64,000 bases of DNA from NCBI GenBank assembly GCA_001692895.1, contig KV748288.1, positions 62,001 through 126,000 of the forward strand, given 5' to 3'. The DNA is from Cenococcum geophilum 1.58 (taxonomy: Eukaryota; Ascomycota; Dothideomycetes; Gloniales; Gloniaceae). Each line of letters starts with the position of its first letter. The stretch's first letter is position 1. Both the position numbers and the translations under genes were made by a program. The notes under the pieces are model-generated. The model was not told where the DNA came from, ran no database searches, and saw nothing but the letters and a program-made list of their open reading frames with translations. This document shows positions 36,656 through 48,984 of this stretch, in pieces.

Positions 36656-36699
36656 TACGCTAGCAGGGAGGGCGGCCGACCCGCTCTGGCCACACCCTT
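36656..36699 (-). repeat. 44-bp inverted repeat, right copy
   Basis: Exact reverse complement of 32,240-32,283, so its outer end (aagggtgtgg on the minus strand) faces away from the gene. The first base outside differs between the two sides, and no matching flanking duplication was found. Confidence 0.92.
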
Positions 36700-36730
36700 G
36701 TTTTTATAGCACCGGCCACACCCTTGTTTT
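36688..36730. repeat. 17-bp direct repeat at the outer end of the right inverted repeat
   Basis: ggccacacccttgtttt occurs at 36,688-36,704 and again at 36,714-36,730, period 26 bp. The outer end of the inverted repeat is thus partly duplicated, and the second copy overlaps the LINE D target site. Confidence 0.8.
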
Positions 36731-36740
36731 CGTGGCGTTT
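36726..36740. repeat. target-site duplication of LINE D (left)
   Basis: gttttcgtggcgttt, matched by gtttttgtggcgttt at 42,444-42,458. The single difference is a C to T transition. Confidence 0.85.
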
Positions 36741-36799
36741 TTTTTTTTGAAAGAGGAGGATATTTATTTTGGACATTCTTTTAATCGAATCCTAGTCTT

Positions 36800-38200
36800 T
36801 TGTTTAGCTAGTTCCCGCTGTAAGGCGGCCCCTGCGGCCCACCGAACGAAGCCCCGGAGCCCCAATAGCTGCTTTAACCCCTAAACACGTATTAGCAATA
36901 CTACCTCTAGAACCGCCAGCAGCTCCACTAAGATATGCAAAGAAACTGAGCGCGAAGGTACAAGAGGCCCAGCAGTTGCTAAGGACACGATCCTAAAGAT
37001 TAGTATAGTTTAAGTAGTAGACAACCGCACTATAAACCAGACTATAAGCTATATAGCATATACTGCCCCTATTTCCTATAGTAAGAGCCTCTACCTTACC
37101 TAAATATAAAGGAGGAGGTATTAATTGTAATAAATTTTATTAACTTATTAAAAGCCTTAAAGAAACTATAGTATAGTAGAGCAATATTATTATAAACCAG
37201 AATAGTATTATTAAGAGTATTAGAAACGACCTAGTAAATATTAAATCGGAATAGTAAAGCCTTAAAAAGTAAAACGCTAAACTTTAAAAGGCTATTTAGT
37301 CCTTATAAGCGTAACTAAACACTCCCTTAGCTCTAACACAATTATAGGCGTTAGTAGCGGCCAGTAGAGGTATAGTAGGGGTAAAGGTAACTTAGCTATA
37401 AATAACAAACGCTAGGAACTCTAAAGAACCTAATTAGTAGCTAGTAATAGACGTTAGCTAAGTGGGTAAAAAGATAATAGAGAAGGTAGCTATTACTAAA
37501 GTAGTAAAGCAAACCATTATATAAGGTATAAAGGATATGGATAGGCTTACGGGAGCTATATTTAAAAACTTCCGTATATAGCGAATAAGAGATAGCGTGA
37601 GCATTATTAGATTCTTGGTAGAAAAAGATAAAGAAGCTACGTTTAGGTAGATAACTGCCCAATAGCTTAAACCGTATATCCCTAGGGCGAGGCTTGTTAG
37701 ACTTAAGTAGTATATAGTTAAGGCGGACTAGGTTAAAGTACCTTTAGCGATAGATATTAATAGCAGAAAAGTAAATAAGTTAGCTATAGAGCGCTTTAGG
37801 GTAGAGAATAGTATAGAGGTATATATAATAAGATGGCTCGGACAACTAAGGCCGCGCGGCTAGTATGCGTTGGTAATTATTAAAGTGGCAATAAAAGAGG
37901 ATGTAGAGAAGCTGCTTACGTTAGATAACGTGTTATTTAGGGGAGGTGCGATTATTATATCGCCATTTAAGGAACGATGTACCCCTATAATATGCTATAA
38001 ATATAAAAGGTTTAAACATAGGGTTAGAGACTACACGTGACCTAATATATGCGAAATATATAGGCGGGAAGGCTATCTCTGGTGTAAGACGGTTAATCTA
38101 TACTGCGTAAACTGTTAGGGTCCTTACTAAGCTTTATACTATAAATGCCTAGCATATAAGAAAGAAATGGATAGAATTCTCGCACAATAGCGTTATAAAT
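36800..38200 (+). pseudogene. LINE D ORF1 (gag-like), RIP-degraded
   Basis: The frame near 37,890-38,100 encodes a helical stretch (EDVEKLLTLDNVLF) followed by CYKYKRFKHRVRDYT and further Cys/His positions, which are CCHC zinc knuckles as found in LINE ORF1 RNA-binding proteins, with Cys changed to Tyr by RIP. The upstream part is degraded and its start is not fixed. Confidence 0.6.
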
Positions 38201-38209
38201 AGAGAACTT

Positions 38210-41200
38210 TAAATTCTTTAGGCGAATATAAAGAAGTGTAGGGAAGCGTAGCATACGCTATATAACAATAAAGCGCTAGTAGACTTCTACTTTATTTTAG
38301 GCCAGGAGCCTTACTGCTTTCTCTTAGATAGGGAAGTAGTGCTAGCTGGCTTAAACCCCCAATAGATAAGGTTTGTCCTAATAGGTAGGCAGCAGCGGTA
38401 TCCCCTAGTTAGGTTATATATCTAGGCGTCTAAAGAGCTAGCAGCTATATAGCTGTAGGTAAATTTAGTAGATATTACGGCGGTAGTGGCGCACGTCGGC
38501 CAAAGGAGACTTATAATTGTGTTAGTATATATTCTAGACAGATATTTAAGGAGAACTAAGGAAGAGAACCTAAAGGAGCTCTTTAGTAGGCTAGAGATAA
38601 TTAATAGTCTAATCTAAAGTAAACTATTACGCGACCTATATACCGAGGTGGTAATTATAGGCGACTTTAATCGGCACAATCTGCTATAGGGAGGAAGTTA
38701 TATTAGTACTACATTAATATAGAAAGAAAGCGCGCTAATTATTAACTTTATAGTAGACCGGTTACTCTAGAGCCTACTTCTAGTAGGAGTACTTATATTT
38801 AAGAGCGACGCGGGGCAGATATTAACAATTAACCTTATACTTACAACCCTAGGCCTAGTAAGTAAACTAGTAAAGTGCGCTATTTAGGAATATAAGTACG
38901 GGTCAGACTATAGAGCTATTTACACTAGCTTTTAGGTTAATATAGATACGCAGAAGAGCTAGGAGAGGCTGCTTATTAAAAATACGAACTGGGATAAAAT
39001 TTAAGAAGATGTAGAGCAATAGAAAGAGATAGGATTTCTTATAGAAGATATAGACGAAATGGTTAACTGCCTTAATAGGTGGGTTAATAAAGCCCTTAAA
39101 GCACACTGCTAGCGGGCTAAGCCATTACTGTATATAAAAAGATGGTAAAATAAAGACCTTATAACGCTAAGGAAGTTATATATATACTAGAGGAATAGGA
39201 ATAGTGCGATACGGAGATAAGAAAGGGATAACCCTAAACTATATAATATTGTAGCAAGAGCGAAGAAGCTCTTCTATAGAATTATTTAGTAATATAGGAA
39301 GCTCCACTGGGACAAATTCCTTAGTAATAGTGATAATATATAAAAAGCGTTAAAATACCTTAATCCGCAGGCTATATCCGCGTTTACTAGAATACCACTA
39401 ATTAAGAAGGCTAGAGGATAGGGAGAGGTTATTATAAAGAACCATAATATTGTAAGAGAACTACTTTAGGCATTCTTTCCGGTCCCGCCGCCGTGCGAAC
39501 AAAAGGAGGACGCTATGGCTAGCTATAACTAATTGCCGTAGGAGCCTATCGCTAAATACGAGGTTAAAGTAGCTATGTTTAGGGCTAGCCTAGATAAGGC
39601 TCCTAAAAGGGACGGCCTACTAGCTAGGGTATAGCGAGAGTTGTGGCCCGTACTAAGCGGTAAGATTACTACTTTCTTTACCAAATTACTTAAGATAGGG
39701 AAAGTACTATAGGAATGGAAGGTAGTAAAGATTATATTACTATAGAAGCTAAAGTGGGGGGACTATACGGTAGCAAACAACTATAGGCCGATCTCCCTCC
39801 TCCCAACGCTAGGAAAAGCACTTAAATCGCTAGTAGTGGAGAGGATAGTATACCTAGTGGAGGAACATAGCCTACTACCTAAGACACACTTTAGAGCTAG
39901 GAAGCGAAGGTTAACGACATATACGCTATTATATCTCTATAAGGACGTATTTAGAGCGTAGAGAGGAAAGAAGACGCTATCTCTAGTATTATTTAATATT
40001 AAGGGTGCGTATAATAATATAGCTATAGAGCCGGAAATTAGGAGACTACGGCAGCGTTAGATACCTTAGACGATTATATAATAGGTGTAGAACTTCTATA
40101 TAAACCGTTAAGCCTATATTCTAGTTAATGGATATATATCAGAGGTATAGGCGCTCCTATAGGCGGGTCTTCCGTAGGGATTAGCACTGGCCCTAATACT
40201 CTTTCTATTCTTTAACGCGGATCTTATATAAAGCGCACCTAGAAATAGCAGCTCCATAGCCTTTATTAACAACTACTCGGCATAGGTCATAGGCCTTACG
40301 GCGAAGGAAAACACGTAGATTATCTAGGGCGAGATTATACTAATGCTTAAGAAATAGGAGAGAACTAGTAGAGCTTAATTTAAAGCGAAGAAAACGTTAT
40401 TTATCCACCTTACTAGATATAAAGAAGCGGGTAGGGATGCTACCACGCCGCTCTAATTTAAAGGAAAAGGAATCCCCCTAACACAGAAAGTTAAAATCCT
40501 TAGGGTAATTCTTAATAAGGAGCTACGGTTTAAGGTATACCTAATAGATAAGGTAGGCAAGGCCACTAAGGTAGCGCTAGCGTTGCGTAGATTAAAGGGA
40601 CTATAGTCTAAGAGCGTTAAGCAGCTAGCTAAGAGCTTAGTCCTACTAGTAGTAAACTACGCGTTACTAATATAGTACCCACTTATAATATAAGAATTAA
40701 TATAGCTCCTTTAGCAGGCGTAAAGGATTACGGTATAAGCTATTATTAGGGGGTTCCGCACTATTACTCTGCCAATAGCAGAGGTAGAAGCTGGCTTACT
40801 CCCTCTTAAGTAAAGGCTGCGTAACCAGGCTATCGCGTTCTAGGTATTAATCTATAAACTAGGCAAATTACACCCTTATTAGATAATTTAAAGACAGAGG
40901 CTCTATAGATAGCACCAATCGCCGCTCTAGAGGATAGCAGAGATATATAAGGATATCTAGGTAAATAGGGTGTTAGAGGTTAAACCATATACATGCCTAC
41001 CGTGGGTGGCTAAGCCTAATATAGTAATATATAAGGACAAAGAGTATGCTTAAGCTGTTATTAAAGACTATAAGCCAGGGCAGGTTAATATATACGTTAA
41101 TATATTAGTGCGCAATAGTAGGGCAGGAGTTAGTGTGTATACTATACTATCTAAAGCAACGCTCTTAAAAACGGTAGCAAGCTCTAATTAGGCCGATACT

Positions 41201-42100
41201 TACCTTATAGAGCTTCTAGCAATTAGCAAAGCAGCCAACTAGCCATAGAACCCCACGTGTACGGCTGTCAACTAAGCAGGTTTTCTAATACCTGCTTTTA
41301 GTATAAGAATATTCTCCAACTTATAATTAGCGTTACTGTTAGTATAAAGCTGGAGGGCTAGAGCCTGCTAGGAAGTAGTTATAGAGATCTTAAAGAAGCT
41401 TTAGCTAAATAATGTCACGCTATACTAGATTCTAGGCCACTTAGGGTTTATAGGAAACAAGAAGGCCAATAAGCTTATTAAAGCAGTAACAAGACTAGAG
41501 AGCGAGGAGCCACTACAGAGAGACGGCCTCCTATAGTACCTTGTAACGCAAGCCTTAAAAAGAGCTAAAATAACAATAGGACTGCTTTTATTAGGAAGAT
41601 CTAATATAGGCAAGTTTATAAGGAAGATTAACGCAGTACTCCACCTTAGAAAGGCTGTAGGATTATACTAGCAGCTAATTAGCTTAGAAGCTGCCATTCT
41701 TACGCAGCTATGGACCGGCAAGTCATTTCTAAAAGAATATCTCTACAAAATTAATGCATTAGAGACGGCGTTATGCGACTGCGGGCTTACAGAATTAATA
41801 TAGCACTTCCTCTTCTCTTATAGGAGGTGGATATAGTAGAGGTTTAAACTAAGAGAGTAGTATAGAGATTGATTTGGGGATCTATTATATATATTAGGAG
41901 GCTACTCACGTAGATAAGAAGGAGGCAGGAATATTAACGGCCTAATTAAGCGCTGGAAGCCAGACATTAACATAATTAAAGCTATAATTAAATTTGCAAA
42001 AGAGACCGGACGTTTACACTTAAGTGTATAAGATATAAAGAGTATAGAAGCCGACATTAATAAGTAAAGACTCTTAAAAATCCCTCCTCTAATTGTCTAA
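38210..42100 (+). pseudogene. LINE D ORF2: endonuclease, RT, RNase H, zinc knuckle
   Basis: A single frame of about 1,290 codons runs from near 38,210 to TAA at 42,098, interrupted only by RIP-type TAG/TAA. It shows an apurinic-type endonuclease (LGQEPYCFLL near 38,300, VVIIGDFNRHN near 38,655), an RT (NNYRPISLLPTLGKAL near 39,780, QGLALALILF near 40,180, FINNYSA for the FxDDY active site near 40,265), an RNase H region (41,080-41,480, ending GFIGNKKANKL) and a C-terminal CDCGL..HFLFSYRR zinc-knuckle remnant near 41,785. The Asp to Asn changes at the RT active site are what RIP on the opposite strand produces. Confidence 0.9.
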
Positions 42101-42443
42101 CCGAATACACCGCGAGCCTTCTCTACACGTGCCTCTACTGGTGCGTCGCTGATTAAGAAGCGTATAACACTAGAATAGCCCTATAAACACAAGGCGTTAA
42201 AAACTACTTACCTGGGCTCGCCTCTAAACTCTAACTTTCTTCTAATAGTAACACATTACTTTCCTTTATTTTTTCCTTGGTTGAGCATGGTGTTAGGTAA
42301 TAGATATATAGTTCTTATAGTTGGCTTCTAAACTAGAGCATGCATATTAATGGCAGGAAGTATTTAGTTAGCGCTCTGTAACGGCCCATACCTTAAATAG
42401 TGTATGGCTATAATAGAATATACATATATACATACATACATAC

Positions 42444-42458
42444 GTTTTTGTGGCGTTT
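42444..42458. repeat. target-site duplication of LINE D (right)
   Basis: gtttttgtggcgttt, the partner of 36,726-36,740. Confidence 0.85.
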
Positions 42459-42620
42459 CCTAGACATTAGCGCGGTTAAAGCTATAATCCACTTTGCAAA
42501 GGAGATAGGACGTTTACACCCAAGTAAATAATAAGCCGATCTTAATAAGCGAATACACTTAAGGATCCCCTCTCCTACCTACGCCTCCTAACCGACTACA
42601 CTGGCGGCGCGAAGAAATTC
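42459..42620 (+). mobile_element. LINE 3' fragment, less degraded
   Basis: cctagacattagcgcggtta followed by aaagctataatccactttgcaaa matches the end of LINE ORF2 (compare 41,960-42,120), but keeps CG and CA sites that are TA in copies A-D. It was part of the target region before LINE D arrived, or is a separate subfamily. Confidence 0.65.
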
Positions 42621-42660
42621 CGAAGAGAATATGTTAATTAGCCTAAAGAGGTAAAAAGCT

Positions 42661-42850
42661 AACTAATAAGAGGGCGAGAAAATTTAACGAATAAGAAGGC
42701 GAGAAAATTTGACGAATAAGAGCGTGAGAAGATTTGATAAATAAGGGCGAAGATTTAACGAATAAAAGGGCGAGAAGACTTAAGCAATATAAGGGCGAGA
42801 AGATTTAGCCAATGAGGGCGAAAAGATTTGACCAATAAGAGGGCAAGGCG
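42661..42850. repeat. minisatellite of about 25-bp units
   Basis: Seven to eight degenerate units of the form gaataagagggcgagaag plus atttgac, with unit length from 21 to 26 bp. No coding potential apparent. Confidence 0.85.
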
Positions 42851-43020
42851 AGCCCAACCCAATTTTTTCTCGGGCGGTATTCAACTCCTTTCGGAACTGA
42901 CGTTCCTCCAGGCACGGCTTTAGCTCCCCTACGGGAGCCACCAGCCACGTTTTCCTCTCCCGTACGGGAACCAATGCCCTGCGGCTTCCGTTCTCCTATT
43001 TCCAGATCCACCAGCAATTC
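42851..43020. other. GC-rich remnant related to the 12.6-kb minisatellite
   Basis: Contains ctcccctacgggagccacca and gtacgggaaccaatgccctg, then cggcttccgttctcctat, which align with ggaactaatcccctacggct and following at 12,821-12,855. This copy has kept CG/CA sites. Small overlapping minus-strand frames here look incidental. Confidence 0.55.
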
Positions 43021-43500
43021 GCCCGCGTAGTTTTTAATTTTATCCGTATAGTATAAACAGCTAATAAATATAATAATCTTCTATATTTTAATCCTATATT
43101 AAAATTTAATTACCTAGATTTTATATCCTATTTCCTATAATATCCCATACGGAATAATTTAATAAAAAATCTTATAGAAACTGGAATTTGTGTTCCATTT
43201 TAAAAATATATTTATAAAAGGTAATGTTTTATACGGGATTTCTACTAAAATTCTCTTTTTATATCCAGCTTTTAAATACCTCTTTTGATATCCTTCTATA
43301 CGGAAAAAGTGGCTATAAAAATAATACTTTTATTATTTTCTATCCCGTCGGAACTTTATTTAAAACCGTTTAAAATTACTAGCTTTTCTTTTCTTATTTT
43401 CTACGCCATTCCGTATAGATAGTATATCTAAGAAAATAATAAAGTTCCAGTTTCTTTATCTTATTTTTAATAGAAACCCACTTATATAACTAACTCTGTC
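43021..43500. other. AT-rich spacer with an imperfect inverted repeat
   Basis: No gene seen. agaaactggaa at 43,176-43,186 and its exact reverse complement at 43,445-43,455 sit in partly matching flanks about 260 bp apart, like the ends of a small MITE, but the match is short. Confidence 0.4.
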
Positions 43501-43894
43501 TAGTAATATTAGATTCTACGTTTTGGGATTAAGGCTATGCATCTATATTACATTAAAGCTATATATTAGGAATAATGATAAAGTTTATTTCGCCCAGAGG
43601 CACTAAGCCTAAAGGGCACTAGTACTATATTACATACTTTTACTCCCTTTAGTCTCGCTATATTCTCGTATAAGCCCGTATATATACCTTATTTAGTACT
43701 CCCTAGTATTACTTATACCTTATTCTACGAGATCTTATAAGTAGTTAGTAATAGGTAGTCTTAGGGGGCTATTCCTCTAAGTGTTCAGTATCCTATCTTT
43801 AGCGATTAAAGCGAGATCTGCTAGTAGCACGAGGGTACATAGTGTGGGTTAGTTAAAGCATAAGGGGGGGAGATTTAACTATAGTGGGTGGGTT
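43501..43894 (-). other. probable 3' UTR of LINE family 2
   Basis: Lies beyond the ORF2 stop region of the minus-strand LINE. No tail or target duplication was identified, so the 3' border is open. A short G run occurs at 43,863-43,870. Confidence 0.35.
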
Positions 43895-46800
43895 ATTGAT
43901 CTGGTTCTGCCTTAAGTCATCCAGTAGCTATTATATATTTTACTATTATTTAGACCACATTTACATTTAGTGTCTATTATCTAGGGTTAGATAGCGCCTT
44001 ACCCTTAAGGTAGAAGGATAAGCTGCCTCTTCTTATATCTATTTGCTGCAGCATTTGCTCTTAATATACTGTCTATTTTATACACCTAAAGAGGAAATAT
44101 TCTACTGTTTCTCTTACTTGTTTATAGTTATATTAATTTAATTCTACCGCTTTAATCCGGTGTAGATATCCATTAAGTTATATTATTCCTATCCGTAACT
44201 AGGCCAATACATTTACCTTTTCTTACTTAAGAGGGTTATATAGCCTACGGGTATATTTACCTAGTAGCGCTATATCTATTTTTCTTAAGTACCTTCCTAC
44301 TCCTTCCAGTAGTATTTTCCTTCCCTACTGTCTTACTCTTGCGGTATTTATTATTATAGCCTTGGCCTAGTGTTATTGTCCTTACAGTAGGCGTTCTTAT
44401 ATAGTGGCCCGCTGTACTACTTCTTTTACTTTTTTACCTAGTTTGAACTCCCCTTATATTAGGACCCATGTAATAAAAACGCGGTTACTTCTTTGCCTTA
44501 GCGTGCGGGTTATATTATAAATCTATATAATACTTATTTGGCCGGACTAGTGCTTAGGTTAGCTAAGCGCTAGTAATACCGCCTAGTTACTAGTAAATAT
44601 AGTAATCTATCTCCCCTATAAATCCGGCGGTAAGCATCTTATCGCTATTAATATTGCTATTAGTTCAGCCATATATAGGTTTTGTTCTGCTCTTAGTCCT
44701 AGTATAATTAAGTATATAATAGCTTCTCTATTTAGCGTATTGCTAAGGGTGTTATAGATACCGCCTTCTATCCCTACTATACCTTTCCTTTTAGACGAGC
44801 TTGTTGCGATCTATATACCTTAGGTAGAGTTAGCTGCTTCCATTACCCTATTTTTATTTAAGTTAATACTTATAAGCAGTTAGTCCTCCTATAGTAGTAC
44901 TATATAGGGTTAAATAACCTCTATCTTATTTGTTAGTGTATATTAGTATATATAGGCTATCTTTTGTAATAGGGACGTAAACCTCTAAAGCCCCTTTATA
45001 TAGAGCCTTAAGAGTGGGTTTGTCTTATATAGCGTATAGAGGTTAACCTATAGCTTAGTGGCCCTCTTTAAATGCCGCTTACGTACTAACTGTATATTTG
45101 CTTCGGCCTCCCTAATAACTATAGCTACTATATAGAAAGTTCCTATAATTGCCTACGCTCTAATTCTTTATACCCTATTTATTACGGCTATAGCAGAACC
45201 CCCACAGGTATACATTTAGATATTTAAGGCGTAGTCCACTACCGGCGCTACTGTTGCCCTAAATAGTTATCTTATAGTTAAGGGGGATACCATCTAGAGT
45301 CTCTTTAGTGCTATAGCTGCGATAAGGCCCTTAGTGGCTGCTTTTATAACGTATTACTTATACCAAAGCTCCGCATCTATAACTACCCCTAGGATCTTAG
45401 CTGTATGCCCTAGTATAACTATTTTTCCTTTAATTATAAATGGGGCAGTATTAGTCCGGTCCGCGTTTCTCGTAAAGTACACTAATATAGTCTTTTTACC
45501 TTTAAACGTTGCGCCGCTTCGTTTTTCCCAGTTTATTACTCTATTAATAATAGCCTAAATACCTTCGCGGTTTGCTGCTACCGATGGTCCTATAACCTAT
45601 ACATTATAGTCGTTTATAAACGCCATTAAGCCTCTATTTATATTAAGCCGGTACTAGACTAAGTTAGCGTTAAAAAAGAGGAATAGTATTAGTAAGAGCA
45701 GAGATCCTTATAGTGGTCCTGCTTATAGTAACTATTGCTAGTTAGAGGTATAGCTATTAACTAAAATAGTTGCCGTATAATTAGAGTAGAATGCATTAAT
45801 CTACCGCACTAGCACTAGCGGTATACCTCTTGCTATAAGCCTCTATAATAGCCTCTCTTTATATACTCTATTATATACACCTTTTACGTTAAAATTAATA
45901 AGGCTAAGCACCTTCCTAGACCTTTACGCGTTGTAGATATATTCTTACAGTAGCAGTAGCGCCTATTTAGTAGAGCGCTTCTTCCTTGCCCTAAAGTGGT
46001 TTATAGGTAGTAGTCTAAAGGTCTTTACTACGTATAATATTCTCTTAGCAACTATAGACTTCAGCACCTTGCCCAACGTAGAAAGCAGAGAGATAGGCCT
46101 TTATACCCTTGCCTTTATATAGTCTCCTTTATTCGGCTTCTTAAGCGGTATAATCTTAGTATTTCTCTATTAGTTAGGAAGGTCGCCCTCGCCTAGTAAG
46201 GTCTAAAAGAGGAGTAGTACCCTATCTTTTATTACCGGCTATATCTGCCTCTATACTATCGCTAGTAGGCCGTCATCCCCTAGCGCTTTCTATGGCTTTA
46301 TTATAAATATCTTCTGTTCCACCTCTTCCATTATAAGACGCGGTATTAGTGTTAGCGTTTATTAAGGCCGCAGGCCCTCGCCCTCTATTCCTACTAGTAA
46401 TAGGGGAAAGAATGTGGTTAATAGCTCCGCTGCTTACTTATTTTTTCCTTCTATAGTAGATCTATTAATTTTTACTAATGGTGGTATCTTATTAAACACT
46501 AAGTTGCTGCTTAGGTTAAGGTATTTAGCTACTTGCTAAATATTTACGTTATTGGCTAGAAAGTTGTTCTAGTGTGTCCTTTTCTATTTCTATATTGCAT
46601 TATGGTATTTCTTTAAGGCCTCCTTTGCTTATTACTCTAGTTTTAGTAATATCTAGCCCGCTTAGCGTTAGTTCTTTACTTAGTTCCTTTAATAAGTATA
46701 TACCCGGCAGAGCTTTATAAGGTCTGTTATTTACTACCTTTTTATATATAGTAAGGGTCTAGCTTTTAGAGTTAATGCGTAAACTGCCTCTAGTACTATA

Positions 46801-47650
46801 TCTATAAGCCAGTCTATTTACTGCTGTACTTTACCGCCTATTAGGATAATATAGAGGGCAGTAGCAATCCTATTCCTAATTTTATTCTATAGTGCGTTCT
46901 TAAAGAGCATTCTCTGTTTTATAGCGCGTTTAGGGACCATAATATTAAATATTATCTTAATTGCCCTATAATTAGATCTGTGTTCTGTCCTATATACTAT
47001 ATACTTTACTATTATAGATACTAGCTCATCTAATACTAGGATTAGGTTAATCGTTATCTCGCAGTTGCTATTTTGCTATATTTTCGTACCCTTAGGCAGC
47101 AGGCTATGTAGGGAGTGATCTCTTATAAGGTTAATAATCGGGTCGGCTTCTCCCTATCTCGCTAGCGAGATATTATTTCCTCCTTATAGCTAGTCATGCC
47201 AATTAAAGTCTCCTACGAGTATAATATTGGTTTATATACCTATCTTATTCTATATTTCCTAGATTAGTTAGTATAGTTTACTAGCTATATCTTATAGTGC
47301 CTCTGTACTCTTTCCCTTAATGTATACTAATACTACCAGTACTAATTGGTTGGAAAGGTGTAGTACCGCCATAGTAAGGTCTGCTGACTATACTAGCACC
47401 TATTTAGCCTTAATGTCTTTTTGAATTTATAGCATGCTCCATACCGCCCACCTCTCTTTATACTGGACTGTAGGTATTACCTTAGTCCAATTTAGGTATC
47501 CTATAGGGACTATTACGACTATATTATCTGTTTTCTATACGTATAGCTCTAATATCGCTAACACTCTAAAGTCTTTTAGTTGTTTATCGTTTATTAGGCT
47601 TTACTATACTATACTTTACTTTTAGACATTTAGTTAAAGTACCTAAAGTG
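43895..47650 (-). pseudogene. LINE family 2 ORF2: endonuclease, RT, RNase H
   Basis: The minus strand reads VGDFNWHD at about 47,190-47,220 (endonuclease motif), FINDYNV at about 45,605-45,625 (RT active site, FxDDY with Asp to Asn), a WEKRSGATFKGKKTILVYFTR block near 45,470-45,530, ELIAILIAIRCLPP and TSN-stop-AVLLAL near 44,580-44,670 (RNase H), and a C-terminal VEYFLFRCIK zinc-knuckle remnant near 44,095. Stops are RIP-type. Confidence 0.83.
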
Positions 47651-47699
47651 TTTTATATATAGCGGGTAGGATAAAGCACTCGACAATTTTTACTAAACG

Positions 47700-48984
47700 A
47701 TTTATATGGTCCTCCGTATAGTATATACTTTAAAATCTATTCTTAGCATTTATTATAATAATGTCCTTCTTAAGCGTATTTAGTATATACTTACGGTCTT
47801 ATATATATAAATGCTTTGTATCCTAGTGCCTAATACTAATAGCATTATGTTAGGCCGCTTTTAGGTTTATAGGTTCTAATATAGGCTAATTCCCCTATAA
47901 TATAAAAGTATTGGTCCTACAGCAACCGTGCTACCTTACTACTTTTAGTAACGTATATAACTATTAATCTATATACCTTTCCTGTATCTTTTTTACTAAG
48001 CTACCCTATTTGGGCTATGTATACATTATTTTCTTTTCCTAATACCTTTGCTGCTTTATCTTAAACCTTTCCTTCCTAGTTAAGCACTACTATTTAATTA
48101 GTATTGTTTATTTTTACTAGGTAAAGCTAGTCTTGCAGTACCCAAACACTAAGTACTAAGGTCTTTTAGGCCGCTTCTTTTACACGTTAGAGCTTAGCTT
48201 TATTTCTATAAGTTATTTTAATACGTATAGGGTTTCTAGGGTCTTTAATTACTGCTACGTAGCGCTAGCTTTTATGGCCTTCCATTATATATATATTACT
48301 TTTAATTACTTACCTAATTACCCCCGGTTGTGCTTTGTTCTTATTTTTCTCTTTAATTCTAGATATATCCACTATATAGTATAGCGTGTCGGTAATAGTC
48401 GATGGTATAGTATTCCTTAAAGGGAAGGACGTTAGGTTGCTTAGTTAACTGCTTAGCAGTATATAGGCAATATCCGCGTATAACGGAGCCGCGCTTAGTA
48501 GTGCTTAAATGTTGGATAATTGGGTCTAGATTACCTCCATCTTTTCTATAACCTTTACCCTAAGCGCGTTAATCTACTCTATAAACATTTCGGTAAGGAC
48601 TTTAATTTAGTTTACTTATACCTTTTTCTACTCCTCTATTACCCCTGGTGGTAACGTAACTAGGTTAGTTAGCATCTTAAACTATATATTTATTGTTATA
48701 TTTATCTTCTTAGTTATTAACTGGTTTACCGTAGTGGCTATTATTACCAGCTATTCTGCTCTCTTTTCAGCCATTACGCGGTTTCTTATTAACACTATTT
48801 AATCCTTAGGGCGTAGTTTTTTCCCTATATGCTTCGATCGTGGTGCACTAGGGGCTACTGCTGCTATATAGACCGTATCTTTTATATCGCTCTCGTAACT
48901 ATCGTTTTCAAGGGCCTTAGTTGTCTTGGCGCGTTCCCGACACGATTGACGCGTCGTGCCTCCTTCCGCCTCTGCCGTCTCCAT
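47700..48984 (-). pseudogene. LINE family 2 ORF1 (gag-like)
   Basis: ATG at 48,984 opens a frame METAEAEGGTTRQSCRERAK that is intact for 61 codons to TAA at 48,799, then continues as RNRVMAEKRAEL and further in the same frame. This is an ORF1 start, not an independent small gene. The downstream part is degraded; zinc knuckles are expected near 47,950-48,100 but are not clear. Confidence 0.65.

Larger units (their letters stand above)
36741..42443 (+). mobile_element. full-length Tad1-like LINE, copy D
   Basis: A 5,703-bp plus-strand copy of the same LINE as A-C. It starts with a short T run and gaaagaggagg and ends with a (CATA)n tail. A 15-bp target duplication flanks it, so both ends are defined. 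It is inserted 41 bp outside the right inverted repeat of the NLR locus. It contains ORF1 with zinc knuckles, and ORF2 with endonuclease, RT and RNase H. RIP-type stops throughout. Confidence 0.93.

Noticed and set aside
32232..36707. A target-site duplication next to the 44-bp inverted repeats
   Set aside because: The flanks atctccag (left) and gtttttat (right) do not match at 8 bp or at shorter lengths, so a clean transposition footprint cannot be claimed.
41425..41613. 62-codon minus-strand frame in LINE D
   Set aside because: It is antisense to the RNase H end of LINE ORF2, which reads continuously on the plus strand.
42661..42850. CRISPR-like array
   Set aside because: The units are contiguous with no unique spacers and vary in length. 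It is a minisatellite, and the genome is eukaryotic.
45334..45558. 74-codon plus-strand frame
   Set aside because: It is antisense to the reverse-transcriptase region of LINE family 2.
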